DNA from: Janthinobacterium sp. SUN073
Lineage (GTDB): Bacteria > Pseudomonadota > Gammaproteobacteria > Burkholderiales > Burkholderiaceae_D
Length of the DNA: 64,000 nt
Direction of reading: 5' to 3'
Assembly: GCF_030397665.1 (NCBI RefSeq)
Contig: NZ_JAPUBT010000004.1
Coordinates: 310,001-374,000, forward strand
A program made the position numbers and the translations under genes. Position 1 is the first letter of the stretch; the number at the start of each line of letters is the position of its first letter. Below are positions 1-6,461 of the stretch, piece by piece. Under the pieces are notes generated by a model. It made no database searches. It was not told the origin of the DNA and was given only the letters and a program-made list of their open reading frames with translations.

Positions 1-2
1 CC

Positions 3-635
3 CTGCTGGGACGCTACTGGGCCTTGCAGGCACGCCTGGCCTGCGCCGAAGGCCATTCCGGCACGCCGGCGCTGCGCGCCATGACCGATGCCTGCCTGGG
101 GGCGCTGGACGAAGCGCGGCGGCGCAGCGGCGTGGCCGACTGCGACCTGATTTTCCAGGTGCTGGCGGGCGCCCTGCTGTTGAAAGCCCATGGCGACGGC
201 GACGCCTGGCGCGCACTCGATGCGCAACTGGGCGACTTGCTGCACGACGCCATCACCTATGCGCGCCAGCGCCACGCGGACGAACACCGCGCCATCGACG
301 CCGGCGCCCCCGTGCGCGCCGCCCTGCTGGCGGCCCTGTGGCAAGTGCCGGACGGCCAGCCCTTCGACGCGCCCGCGCGCGCCGCCTTCCTGGCCTTGTA
401 CCACGACGCCGTGCGGCGCCATGGCAGCATCGGCGAACCCGAAGCGATCACCGTGCCGCTGCGCTTCCTGCTCGAACTGCTGCCGCCCGACAGCGCGCAG
501 ACCGGCTTGCGCAGCGCCGTGCAGGCGCTGGCCAGCCAGTTGCAGGCCTCACTCCCCGGCATTAACCTTAGCCAGGCACCACGCCGTAGTGGCGCGCATA
601 GCGCTCGTCCAGATTCGCCAGCGGCATCATCATGA
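3..635 (+). CDS. Hypothetical protein, 3' part of a truncated gene
   Basis: The reading frame is open from the first full codon at position 3, so the gene begins before the window and only about 210 C-terminal residues are seen. A TTG at 24 is the first start-like codon but has no reason to be the true start. The product is alanine- and leucine-rich and looks all-helical, with no catalytic motif, signal peptide or membrane segment that I recognise. The last about 22 codons run into the 3' end of the convergent acyltransferase gene, giving a 68-bp tail-to-tail overlap. I do not recognise the family and assign no function. Confidence 0.6.
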   Translation: MLGRYWALQARLACAEGHSGTPALRAMTDACLGALDEARRRSGVADCDLIFQVLAGALLLKAHGDGDAWRALDAQLGDLLHDAITYARQRHADEHRAIDAGAPVRAALLAALWQVPDGQPFDAPARAAFLALYHDAVRRHGSIGEPEAITVPLRFLLELLPPDSAQTGLRSAVQALASQLQASLPGINLSQAPRRSGAHSARPDSPAASS

Positions 636-1329
636 ACATGTCGGCGCTTTCGAAATCAGGGTCCCACGCCGGTTCGCCGCAAATCCAGGCCCCCGAACGC
701 AGATAGCCCTTGATCAGCGGCGGCACTTGCGGCTTGTGCGCCGCTTCCACCTGGTGGATGGGGAAAGGCAGGTGCGGCGTGACGCGGTATTCGCTTGGGG
801 CCATGTGCTTTTCGGCCAGCGCCTGGTACACGGCAACGGCGTTATGCCCGCCATCGGCCAGGCTGATGCTGGCGCAGCCGACCAGGTAGTCGCAGCGCTC
901 GCGGCGCATGTACTCGGCCAGGCCCGACCACAGCAGCATGATCACGCTGCCGCCCCGGTACTTGGGATGGATGCAGGCACGGCCCGCTTCGACCATGCGT
1001 CCGCGCAGGTTCTTCAGGCGGCTCAGGTCGAACTCGTTTTCCGCATACAGCCGGCCGATCTTGGCCGCCTTGGCCGCGCTCAGCACGCGGTAAGTGCCCA
1101 CCACTTTCAGGGTATCGGCATCGCGCACGATCAGATGATCGCAATGCGCGTCGAACTCATCGCTGTCGAGGCCATCGGCATTCGCCAGCGAGCTCAATCC
1201 CATGGCCTCGATAAACACCTTGTAACGCAAACGCTGGACTTCGCGCAATTCCGCCGCGGTAGTGGCCTGGCTCAGCACCAGTTGGACCGGCCGGGCCTTG
1301 GCTTCGTTTGATGCGACTATGTTCTGCAT
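568..1329 (-). CDS. olsB: OlsB-type GNAT N-acyltransferase (ornithine lipid synthesis)
   Basis: A 253-residue protein of the acyltransferase family that resembles autoinducer synthases and includes OlsB, which transfers a 3-hydroxyacyl group from acyl-ACP to ornithine, the first step to ornithine lipids. Visible marks are LRYKVFIEAMG near residues 34-44, VEAGRACIHPKYRGG near 113-127 and the C-terminal KGYLRSGAWICGEPAWDPDF, typical of this family. The ATG at 1329 is chosen over a longer frame to 1452 because AGGGGAT precedes it and the longer version would translate the promoter. No olsA partner is next to it. A four-unit PHO-box-like array lies upstream, suggesting induction by phosphate starvation. 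The exact acceptor amine is inferred. Confidence 0.8.
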   Translation of the reverse strand: MQNIVASNEAKARPVQLVLSQATTAAELREVQRLRYKVFIEAMGLSSLANADGLDSDEFDAHCDHLIVRDADTLKVVGTYRVLSAAKAAKIGRLYAENEFDLSRLKNLRGRMVEAGRACIHPKYRGGSVIMLLWSGLAEYMRRERCDYLVGCASISLADGGHNAVAVYQALAEKHMAPSEYRVTPHLPFPIHQVEAAHKPQVPPLIKGYLRSGAWICGEPAWDPDFESADMFMMMPLANLDERYARHYGVVPG

Positions 1330-1375
1330 GGTTTCATCCCCTGTGATCAAGACGACTCCAGCGTACTTGTCTAAT

Positions 1376-1415
1376 ATGTCAGGAAAATGACAGCCGAATG
1401 TCATTTCCATGACGC
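1376..1415 (-). promoter_or_regulatory. Candidate PHO box (four 11-bp units) upstream of olsB
   Basis: Reading the minus strand, four heptamers begin at exact 11-bp intervals: GCGTCAT (1415-1409), ATGACAT (1404-1398), CTGTCAT (1393-1387) and CTGACAT (1382-1376). PhoB sites are tandem CTGTCAT-like heptamers separated by 4 bp. Matches to the consensus are 5, 5, 7 and 6 of 7. Ten nucleotides after the last unit lies TACGCT (1365-1360), a possible -10, matching the usual PHO-box to -10 distance. The middle units also form a perfect 8-bp inverted repeat (1385-1392 with 1399-1406), so a dimeric repressor site is the alternative reading. Confidence 0.6.
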
Positions 1416-1482
1416 AAGTCAATGTCAGGGGAAGAGCGTGCGCATTTACCACACTCGCCGGCGCCGTCAGTGAAAACGCCGC

Positions 1483-2310
1483 TTACAGCGTGATACCAGG
1501 CGTGTAGTCGACGAAGGCATCCTGGCGGCAAAAGCCCACCAGTTTCATGCGCGCCTGCGTGGCGATGGAAATGGCCAGCGAACTGGGGGCGGAAATCGTC
1601 GCCAGCAGGGGAATCTGCATGCGCGCCGCCTTGCGCGCCAGCTCGTAGCTGCCGCGGCTGGACAGGAACACGAAGCCGCGCCGCATGTCGACATCGTGCA
1701 GCGCGAGGTGGCCAATCAGCTTGTCGAGACCATTGTGCCGGCCGACATCCTCGAACACATGCACGATGTCGCCATCGGGCGTGCACCAGGCGGCCGCATG
1801 CACGCCGCCCGTTGCCTGCATCAGCGCCTGGTGTTCGCGCAAGCCGCTCGACGCGCGCGCCAGCGCGGCCGGCAGGTCGACCTGGATCAGGGATGGCGGC
1901 AGCGCCGCGGGCCGCAAGTCGAGCATGTCGATGCTGTCGATGCCGCACACGCCGCAGCCCGTACGGCCCGTCAGCTGGCGCCGCCGGTCCTTCAGGCGCA
2001 CGAAATCTTCCTGTGCGATGCTCAAGGACACTTCGGCGGAATCAGGGCGCAGGAGCACTTCACAGTCGAAAATGGCGCCGGCCGAAGCGACCACGCCTTC
2101 CGTCAGCGCAAAGCCGTAGGCAAACGCTTCCAGGTCACGCGGGGTGGCCATCATGACGACGTGGGAAATGCCATTGAAGACCAGCGCCACGGGGATTTCC
2201 TCGGCGACGTGGTCGATGGCATCGGTGGACTGGCCCGCGCGGTGGCGAACGATGGCGCGCTCGACGAAGCCGGCGCGTTCAATACTGATTTCTTCTGACA
2301 TGGCAACCAT
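1483..2310 (-). CDS. fdhD: Formate dehydrogenase accessory sulfurtransferase FdhD
   Basis: A 275-residue cytoplasmic protein that moves sulfur from the cysteine desulfurase to the molybdenum cofactor of formate dehydrogenases. The family's conserved GRTGCGVCG segment, with the functional cysteine pair, is at residues 116-123; FEDVGRHNGLDKLIG and FLSSRGSYEL follow, both typical of FdhD. The start is uncertain: ATG at 2310 and 2301 are both possible and neither has a clear ribosome site. The open frame to 2526 is rejected because it would overlap the histone-like gene. The 2310 ATG lies inside a 9-bp inverted repeat. No formate dehydrogenase genes are in the window. Confidence 0.88.
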   Translation of the reverse strand: MVAMSEEISIERAGFVERAIVRHRAGQSTDAIDHVAEEIPVALVFNGISHVVMMATPRDLEAFAYGFALTEGVVASAGAIFDCEVLLRPDSAEVSLSIAQEDFVRLKDRRRQLTGRTGCGVCGIDSIDMLDLRPAALPPSLIQVDLPAALARASSGLREHQALMQATGGVHAAAWCTPDGDIVHVFEDVGRHNGLDKLIGHLALHDVDMRRGFVFLSSRGSYELARKAARMQIPLLATISAPSSLAISIATQARMKLVGFCRQDAFVDYTPGITL

Positions 2311-2336
2311 GGGGGAACTATCACAGGCCCCATGGT
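2306..2336 (-). promoter_or_regulatory. Inverted repeat covering the fdhD start codon
   Basis: ACCATGGGG (2306-2314) pairs perfectly with CCCCATGGT (2328-2336) across a 13-nt loop. On the minus strand the second arm contains the ATG at 2310, so an mRNA hairpin would hide that start. Whether it regulates fdhD translation or merely means the ATG at 2301 is used is not resolved by sequence. Confidence 0.4.
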
Positions 2337-2351
2337 AAACCAGAATGGGCA

Positions 2352-2374
2352 AGCGGAGGGGCGGCCCCTCCGCT
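2352..2374 (-). terminator. Stem-loop after the histone-like gene
   Basis: AGCGGAGGGG (2352-2361) and CCCCTCCGCT (2365-2374) form a perfect 10-bp stem with a 3-nt loop, 8 nt downstream of the stop codon of the histone-like gene. No T-run follows on the minus strand, so it may be a weak terminator or a 3'-end stabiliser rather than a canonical intrinsic terminator. Confidence 0.5.
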
Positions 2375-2381
2375 GGCGCCA

Positions 2382-3080
2382 TCAATCCTTCTTCGGACGG
2401 CCCGTTTTCAGCTGCGGCAAGCCGGCCAGCACGTTTTGCAGGGTCGCCAGGTCGATCTGGCTGATCAGCGCCACGCCGATGCGCAGCAATTCGCTTTTCT
2501 TGATCTCGAAACCGGCCTTCAGGCAAGCTTTCTTGACCTGGCCCAAGACTTCATATTCCGCTTCCGGCATGGTGAAGCTGTCGCGCACCAGTTTCGGCTT
2601 GCGGGCTTTTTCCTTGACGGCGGCGACCTTGGCGACAGGCGCTTTTTTCGCGGCGGCTGGCTTGGCGGCCGGTTTGGCTGCCGGTTTGACGGCGGCTTTC
2701 GCTGCCGGCTTGGCGACGGCCTTGGCGGCTGGTTTCGCAGCAATCTTGGCGGCCGGTTTGGCAGCGGCTTTGGCGACTGGCTTGGCCACAGCCGGTTTGG
2801 CCACGACGGCCTTGGCCGCCGGTTTGGCGACGGGTGCCTTGGCTACCGCAGGCTTGGCGGCAACGGGCTTGACTGCTGCCGGCTTCGCAGCGGCGGCTTT
2901 GGCGGCCACTGGCTTGGCGGCGGCCTTGGCCACCGGCTTGGCTGCCGGCTTGGCTACCGGTTTCGCGGCAGGCTTGGCGGCCGGTGCAGCCTTGGCTGCT
3001 GCCGCATTGATCGAAGCGCTGGTGGGGAACATCGATACGGGCGCGCTGTCGGCTTTTTTCACGGGAACGGTTTTGGTCAT
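2382..3080 (-). CDS. Histone H1-like Ala/Pro/Lys-rich protein with a conserved C-terminal domain
   Basis: 232 residues in two parts. Residues about 25-150 are low-complexity repeats of AAKP, AVAKP and AAKPA type, strongly basic, resembling the tails of bacterial histone-H1-like and AlgP proteins and likely to bind DNA without strict sequence preference. The last about 75 residues are ordinary sequence (VRDSFTMPEAEYEVL, then KKSELLRIGVALI), with the look of a ribbon-helix-helix-like DNA-binding fold, and end in GRPKKD. The ATG at 3080 overlaps the stop of a possible 27-codon upstream frame. It follows ppx on the same strand with no clear terminator between. The DNA-binding role is inferred from composition. 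Confidence 0.75.
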   Translation of the reverse strand: MTKTVPVKKADSAPVSMFPTSASINAAAAKAAPAAKPAAKPVAKPAAKPVAKAAAKPVAAKAAAAKPAAVKPVAAKPAVAKAPVAKPAAKAVVAKPAVAKPVAKAAAKPAAKIAAKPAAKAVAKPAAKAAVKPAAKPAAKPAAAKKAPVAKVAAVKEKARKPKLVRDSFTMPEAEYEVLGQVKKACLKAGFEIKKSELLRIGVALISQIDLATLQNVLAGLPQLKTGRPKKD

Positions 3081-3160
3081 GGATTATCCAATCTAATAAA
3101 TAATATAAACAATATATACTCTTTTTTGAAATCTTGCTTGCTGCACATCAAGCCATGCAT
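3077..3160 (-). CDS. Possible 27-residue leader peptide coupled to the histone-like gene
   Basis: A short frame begins with ATG at 3160, 9 nt after a perfect AGGAGG (3175-3170), and ends with TGA at 3079-3077, which overlaps the ATG of the histone-like gene as ATGA. The peptide has a basic first half and a hydrophobic YILFILFI stretch. The downstream gene itself has only a weak GGAT upstream, so the strong site may serve it through coupling. The AGGAGG overlaps the ppx stop codon. Another frame from ATG 3167 (24 codons) lies only 2 nt from the site. No homologue is recognised, and the region is AT-rich, so it may be untranslated. Confidence 0.35.
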   Translation of the reverse strand: MHGLMCSKQDFKKEYILFILFIRLDNP

Positions 3161-3173
3161 ACGGCATGACCTC

Positions 3174-4631
3174 CTAGGCGCTGGCGCGGATGGTGAAATC
3201 GACCCCGACCTCATCCCAGAATTCCTGCTCCTTTTCGATCCAGAACGACACGGTGGGATGGTGTGCCACCCAGCCGCGCTTGATGTCGAGCTCGATTCTG
3301 CTCTTCATGCGCAGGCGCAGTTCGCTGAAATCGGCTTCGATGCGCGCATGCATGAGCAGAATCGACAGGCGCAGCGCCAGCACGGCCTTGGCGAAATCGG
3401 GGTCGGACAGCACTTCGCCGATCTTGCGCAAGTTGCCCTTCTGCGCCAGGATCAAGCGGCTCATGGTCTTCTGTTCGCGCGTGGTAAAACCGGGCAAGTC
3501 CGCGTTTTCCACGATGTAGGATGCGTGCTTGTGGTAGCCCGTCTGCGACACGGCCAGACCCACTTCGTGCAGCAGGCTGCTCCAGCGCAGGCTTTTCACC
3601 AGGGCGTCCGACGTGGGCTTGAGCTGCGCATACATGGCCAGCGCCTGCTCGGCCACCCGGCCGGCGCGCTGCTGGTCGATATGGAATTTTTCCATGCAAC
3701 CCTGCACCGATTGTTCGCGGCGGTCGCGCTTGGTCGAACGCAGGTACAAATCCCACATCACGCCCATGCGCAGGCCAGCCTCGATCGGCGTCATGACGGG
3801 AATGGCCAGTTCGCGGAACAGGCCGATCAAGATGGCCAGGCCGCCGACGATGGTGCTGGCGCGGTCAGGGCGCAAGCCGGGCATGTCGATGCGGCTGGTG
3901 TGGCCGAGCTCGATGAAGCGCCGCGCCAGCGCATCGAGGCTGACACCGGACAGCAAGCCATCACCGAGCTTGTTGCGGACGATGATGTCGGCGATGGTGC
4001 GGATGGTGCCGGAAGAGCCATACGCCGTCTTCCAGTGCTGCGGACCGAATGGCGGCGCGCCATCCTCGAAATGGCTGCGCGCCGACAGGATTGCCGCCTC
4101 GAACGACGGCGCATCGATGCGCCCGCCGATGAAGAACGACAGGCTTTGTTTGACCGTGCCCAGGCTGAAGGATTCGACGCGTTCGATATCATTGCCGCGC
4201 CCCAGTATCAGTTCGGTCGAGCCGCCGCCGATATCCATCACCAGCCGGCGTTCGCCGGGAATGGCGAGCGCATTGGCCACGCCCATGTAGATCAAGCGCC
4301 CCTCTTCCTCGCCCGAGATAATCTCGATCGGGTAGCCGATGGCTTGCTCGGCCAGCGGCAGGAAGACGGCGCCGTTGCGCGCCACGCGCATGGCCGACGT
4401 GGCCACCACGCGCACGGCATCGAGTTCGAAGCCGGCGAGGATGGCGCGAAAGCGCTGCAGGCAAGCCAGCGCCCCCTGCATGGCCGCCTCGGTCAGGTCG
4501 CCATTGGCGTCCAGGCCGGCGGCCAGGCGTATCGGGTCGCGCACGCTCTTGACCACGCGGATGGTGTCGCCATCATGCTTGCCGACGTGTAAACGAAAAC
4601 TGTTGGACCCCAGGTCCACCGCTGCATACAT
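3174..4631 (-). CDS. ppx: Exopolyphosphatase, Ppx/GppA family
   Basis: A 485-residue cytoplasmic enzyme that releases orthophosphate from polyphosphate ends, or hydrolyses pppGpp. The N-terminal actin-like ATPase fold shows AVDLGSNSFRLHV at residues 3-15, a GEEEGRLIYMG segment and MDIGGGSTELILG. The C-terminal half is the HD-like helical domain with SLLHEVGL and HKHASYI. The length fits proteobacterial Ppx. ATG 4631 is preferred over 4652 and 4679 because AGAGG precedes it by 5 nt. Its upstream region carries three PhoB-type repeats, a hairpin and an AT-rich leader. No ppk is next to it. GppA activity cannot be excluded from sequence. Confidence 0.88.
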   Translation of the reverse strand: MYAAVDLGSNSFRLHVGKHDGDTIRVVKSVRDPIRLAAGLDANGDLTEAAMQGALACLQRFRAILAGFELDAVRVVATSAMRVARNGAVFLPLAEQAIGYPIEIISGEEEGRLIYMGVANALAIPGERRLVMDIGGGSTELILGRGNDIERVESFSLGTVKQSLSFFIGGRIDAPSFEAAILSARSHFEDGAPPFGPQHWKTAYGSSGTIRTIADIIVRNKLGDGLLSGVSLDALARRFIELGHTSRIDMPGLRPDRASTIVGGLAILIGLFRELAIPVMTPIEAGLRMGVMWDLYLRSTKRDRREQSVQGCMEKFHIDQQRAGRVAEQALAMYAQLKPTSDALVKSLRWSSLLHEVGLAVSQTGYHKHASYIVENADLPGFTTREQKTMSRLILAQKGNLRKIGEVLSDPDFAKAVLALRLSILLMHARIEADFSELRLRMKSRIELDIKRGWVAHHPTVSFWIEKEQEFWDEVGVDFTIRASA

Positions 4632-4658
4632 ACTGGCCTCTTGTCTTGTCATTGCTGT

Positions 4659-4677
4659 GCCAACTGAAAAAGTTGGC
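4659..4677 (-). promoter_or_regulatory. Leader hairpin upstream of ppx
   Basis: GCCAACT (4659-4665) and AGTTGGC (4671-4677) form a perfect 7-bp stem with a 5-nt loop in the presumed 5' leader of ppx, 28 nt before the chosen start. On the minus strand the loop is U-rich. It could affect mRNA stability or translation. No known riboswitch is recognised. Confidence 0.4.
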
Positions 4678-4729
4678 AAATTCAGTTGCTAAACTATATA
4701 AATCATTTAAACGATTTAAAAATCCTACC

Positions 4730-4774
4730 ACACTACCCCCATCGTATGACAGCGGCGTGACAGGATTGTGACAA
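4730..4774 (-). promoter_or_regulatory. Candidate PHO box and -10 upstream of ppx
   Basis: On the minus strand three heptamers follow at exact 11-bp spacing: TTGTCAC (4774-4768), CTGTCAC (4763-4757) and CTGTCAT (4752-4746). They match the PhoB heptamer CTGTCAT at 5, 6 and 7 of 7. Ten nt further comes TAGTGT (4735-4730), a -10 candidate, the same geometry as at olsB. This would leave a leader of about 90 nt before ppx. Confidence 0.65.
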
Positions 4775-4795
4775 GAAGCCGCGCAGCTGCGACGT

Positions 4796-5878
4796 TTACG
4801 GCACGATGGTGGTGAATAAATAGACGGCAAAAATCACCAGGTGCACCGTGCCCTGCATGACCGTGGTGCGGCCCGTGCCCAGCGACAGGGTGGCGACCAT
4901 CAGCGACAGCAGCAGCAGCACTGTCGATTTGATATCGAGTCCCAGGGTGATCGTCAGGCCCGTGGCCAGCGACACCACCACCACGGCGGGAATCGTCAGG
5001 CCGATGCTGGCCAGCGCGGAGCCGAGGGCCAGGTTCAAACTCGTTTGCAGGCGATTGGCGCGCGCGGCACGCACGGCGGCCAGGCCTTCGGGCAGCAGCA
5101 CGATGGCGGCGATGACGATGCCCACCAGGGTCTTTGGCGCCCCCATGGCGGCAATCGCCGTCTCCAGCGCGGGCGCCAGCGACTTGGCCAGCAGCACCAC
5201 GGCGCCGAGACACACCAGCAGCGCGCCGGCACTGACCCAGGCGACGGTGGGCGTGGGCGGCGCCGCATGCACCTCTTCGTCACCGACGGCTTCCTTGGGC
5301 AGGAAGTAGTCGCGGTGGCGCACCGTCTGCACCAGCACGAAGGTGCCGTACAGGACCAGCGAGATGACGGCGATGAAAATGAGCTGGCTGGAGTTGTAGT
5401 ACGGGCCGGCGGCGCTGGAGGTGTAATTCGGCAGCACCAGCGTCAGGATGGCGATGGCCGCCAGGGTGGCCAGCGACGCGCTCACGCCCAGCAGGCCGAA
5501 GGTCTGCTCGCGGTGGCGCCCGGCGCCCAGCAGCAGGCAAATGCCGACGATGCCGTTCAAAATGATCATGATGGCGGCAAATACGGTGTCGCGCGCCAGT
5601 CCCGTCGTTTCCGGCCCGCCGGCCAGCATCAGCGAGACGATCAGCGCCACCTCGATCAGGGTCACGGCCAGCGCCAGCACCAGGGTGCCATACGGTTCGC
5701 CGATGCGGTGCGCCACCACTTCCGCGTGGTACACGGCGGCCAGCACGCTGCCGATCAGGCCAGCCACCAGCAGGATTTGATAGTAGCCGCCGACATTGAA
5801 GGTGGAACCGAACAGGAACAGCCAGCCGGCAAGGGGGGCGGCAAGCGGCCATACAGGCAGAGATTTGAGCATTTTCAT
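4796..5878 (-). CDS. chaA: Calcium/proton antiporter, ChaA-like CaCA family
   Basis: A 360-residue inner-membrane exchanger with about ten hydrophobic segments, close to the length of ChaA, which extrudes Ca2+ or Na+/K+ against protons. The two inverted repeats of the family are visible: ALAVTLIEVALIVSL near residues 69-83 with its glutamate, and IVLLPEGLAAVRAARANR in the second half. A polar stretch near the middle, KEAVGDEEVHAAPPTPT, is a cytoplasmic linker. ATG 5878 is chosen over 5944 and 5872; ribosome binding is weak for all of them. Ion preference cannot be read from sequence. The 164 bp between this stop and ppx hold the ppx promoter region. Confidence 0.82.
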   Translation of the reverse strand: MKMLKSLPVWPLAAPLAGWLFLFGSTFNVGGYYQILLVAGLIGSVLAAVYHAEVVAHRIGEPYGTLVLALAVTLIEVALIVSLMLAGGPETTGLARDTVFAAIMIILNGIVGICLLLGAGRHREQTFGLLGVSASLATLAAIAILTLVLPNYTSSAAGPYYNSSQLIFIAVISLVLYGTFVLVQTVRHRDYFLPKEAVGDEEVHAAPPTPTVAWVSAGALLVCLGAVVLLAKSLAPALETAIAAMGAPKTLVGIVIAAIVLLPEGLAAVRAARANRLQTSLNLALGSALASIGLTIPAVVVVSLATGLTITLGLDIKSTVLLLLSLMVATLSLGTGRTTVMQGTVHLVIFAVYLFTTIVP

Positions 5879-6116
5879 TGTGGGCCTGGCAAGAGTAAGA
5901 AAGGGGAACTGCGGTGCGGACGACAAGAAGGGCCTGGCATGCACCCCACAGCATAACTTGCCTAGCTTAAATGAAAGTTAGGGAATGCACATGTTCAGCT
6001 GCCGGCGGCCAGCATGGCCTGTCTGGTAACATGCCGTTGCAATTTTCTTGTCTTTTTGCTTGCTGCCGCCGTCATACTGCAGGGTACGCCTTACCGGCAA
6101 CGACCAAGGACAGACC

Positions 6117-6455
6117 ATGATTTCAATAAACAACACAGCCATGCGCACCTTCTTCCTCGCCGGCAGCCTGCTGTGCGCCGCCGCATACGCGGACACGCCG
6201 CCAGCGCGCGAGGCGCAGGTGGACGCGAACTGGGCCACCCCTCCCGCGCCTGCCGCTGAGTCAAAGTGGCAAGACAGCCTGCCGCCCGCGCCGCCCGTGG
6301 AACCGCGCGCAGAAAAGATACTGCCCCGCAGCGAATGGCTCACCGTCGAGCCGATGAAGGCGCCCGACCGGCGCTGCGATCCCGGCCTCGACGCCCTATT
6401 CCTGAGCAAGGAATGCGGCAAGGAACCCAGCTGGCTGGGTTCGCGCAAAAAGTAA
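6117..6455 (+). CDS. Small exported protein of unknown function
   Basis: 112 residues. ATG 6117 has AAGGAC at a good distance. The first 25 residues are a Sec signal peptide (basic start, AGSLLCAAAYA, likely cut before DTPP). The mature part is proline-rich and short, with two cysteines near the end (RRCDPGLDALFLSKECG) that could form a disulfide in the periplasm. It converges with the GGAEF gene with only 6 bp between stops. I do not recognise the family. Confidence 0.6.
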   Translation: MISINNTAMRTFFLAGSLLCAAAYADTPPAREAQVDANWATPPAPAAESKWQDSLPPAPPVEPRAEKILPRSEWLTVEPMKAPDRRCDPGLDALFLSKECGKEPSWLGSRKK

Positions 6456-6461
6456 GCCGAT

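Noticed and set aside
2640-3000. Repetitive stretch that at first resembles a CRISPR or satellite array
   Set aside because: The period is irregular and follows AKP codons of a protein gene; there are no uniform repeats with unique spacers.
2436-4592. A 718-codon plus-strand open frame, glycine- and histidine-rich
   Set aside because: It is antisense to the histone-like gene and ppx. Its composition is the complement of AKP repeats and it has no start signal or known domain.
4841-5956. A 371-codon plus-strand frame rich in Gln, His, Gly and Arg
   Set aside because: It lies opposite the ChaA-like membrane protein gene; the composition is what antisense of hydrophobic helices gives in GC-rich DNA.
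5978-6448. A 156-codon minus-strand frame
   Set aside because: It opposes a short gene with a clear signal peptide and AAGGAC site and shows no recognisable feature itself.
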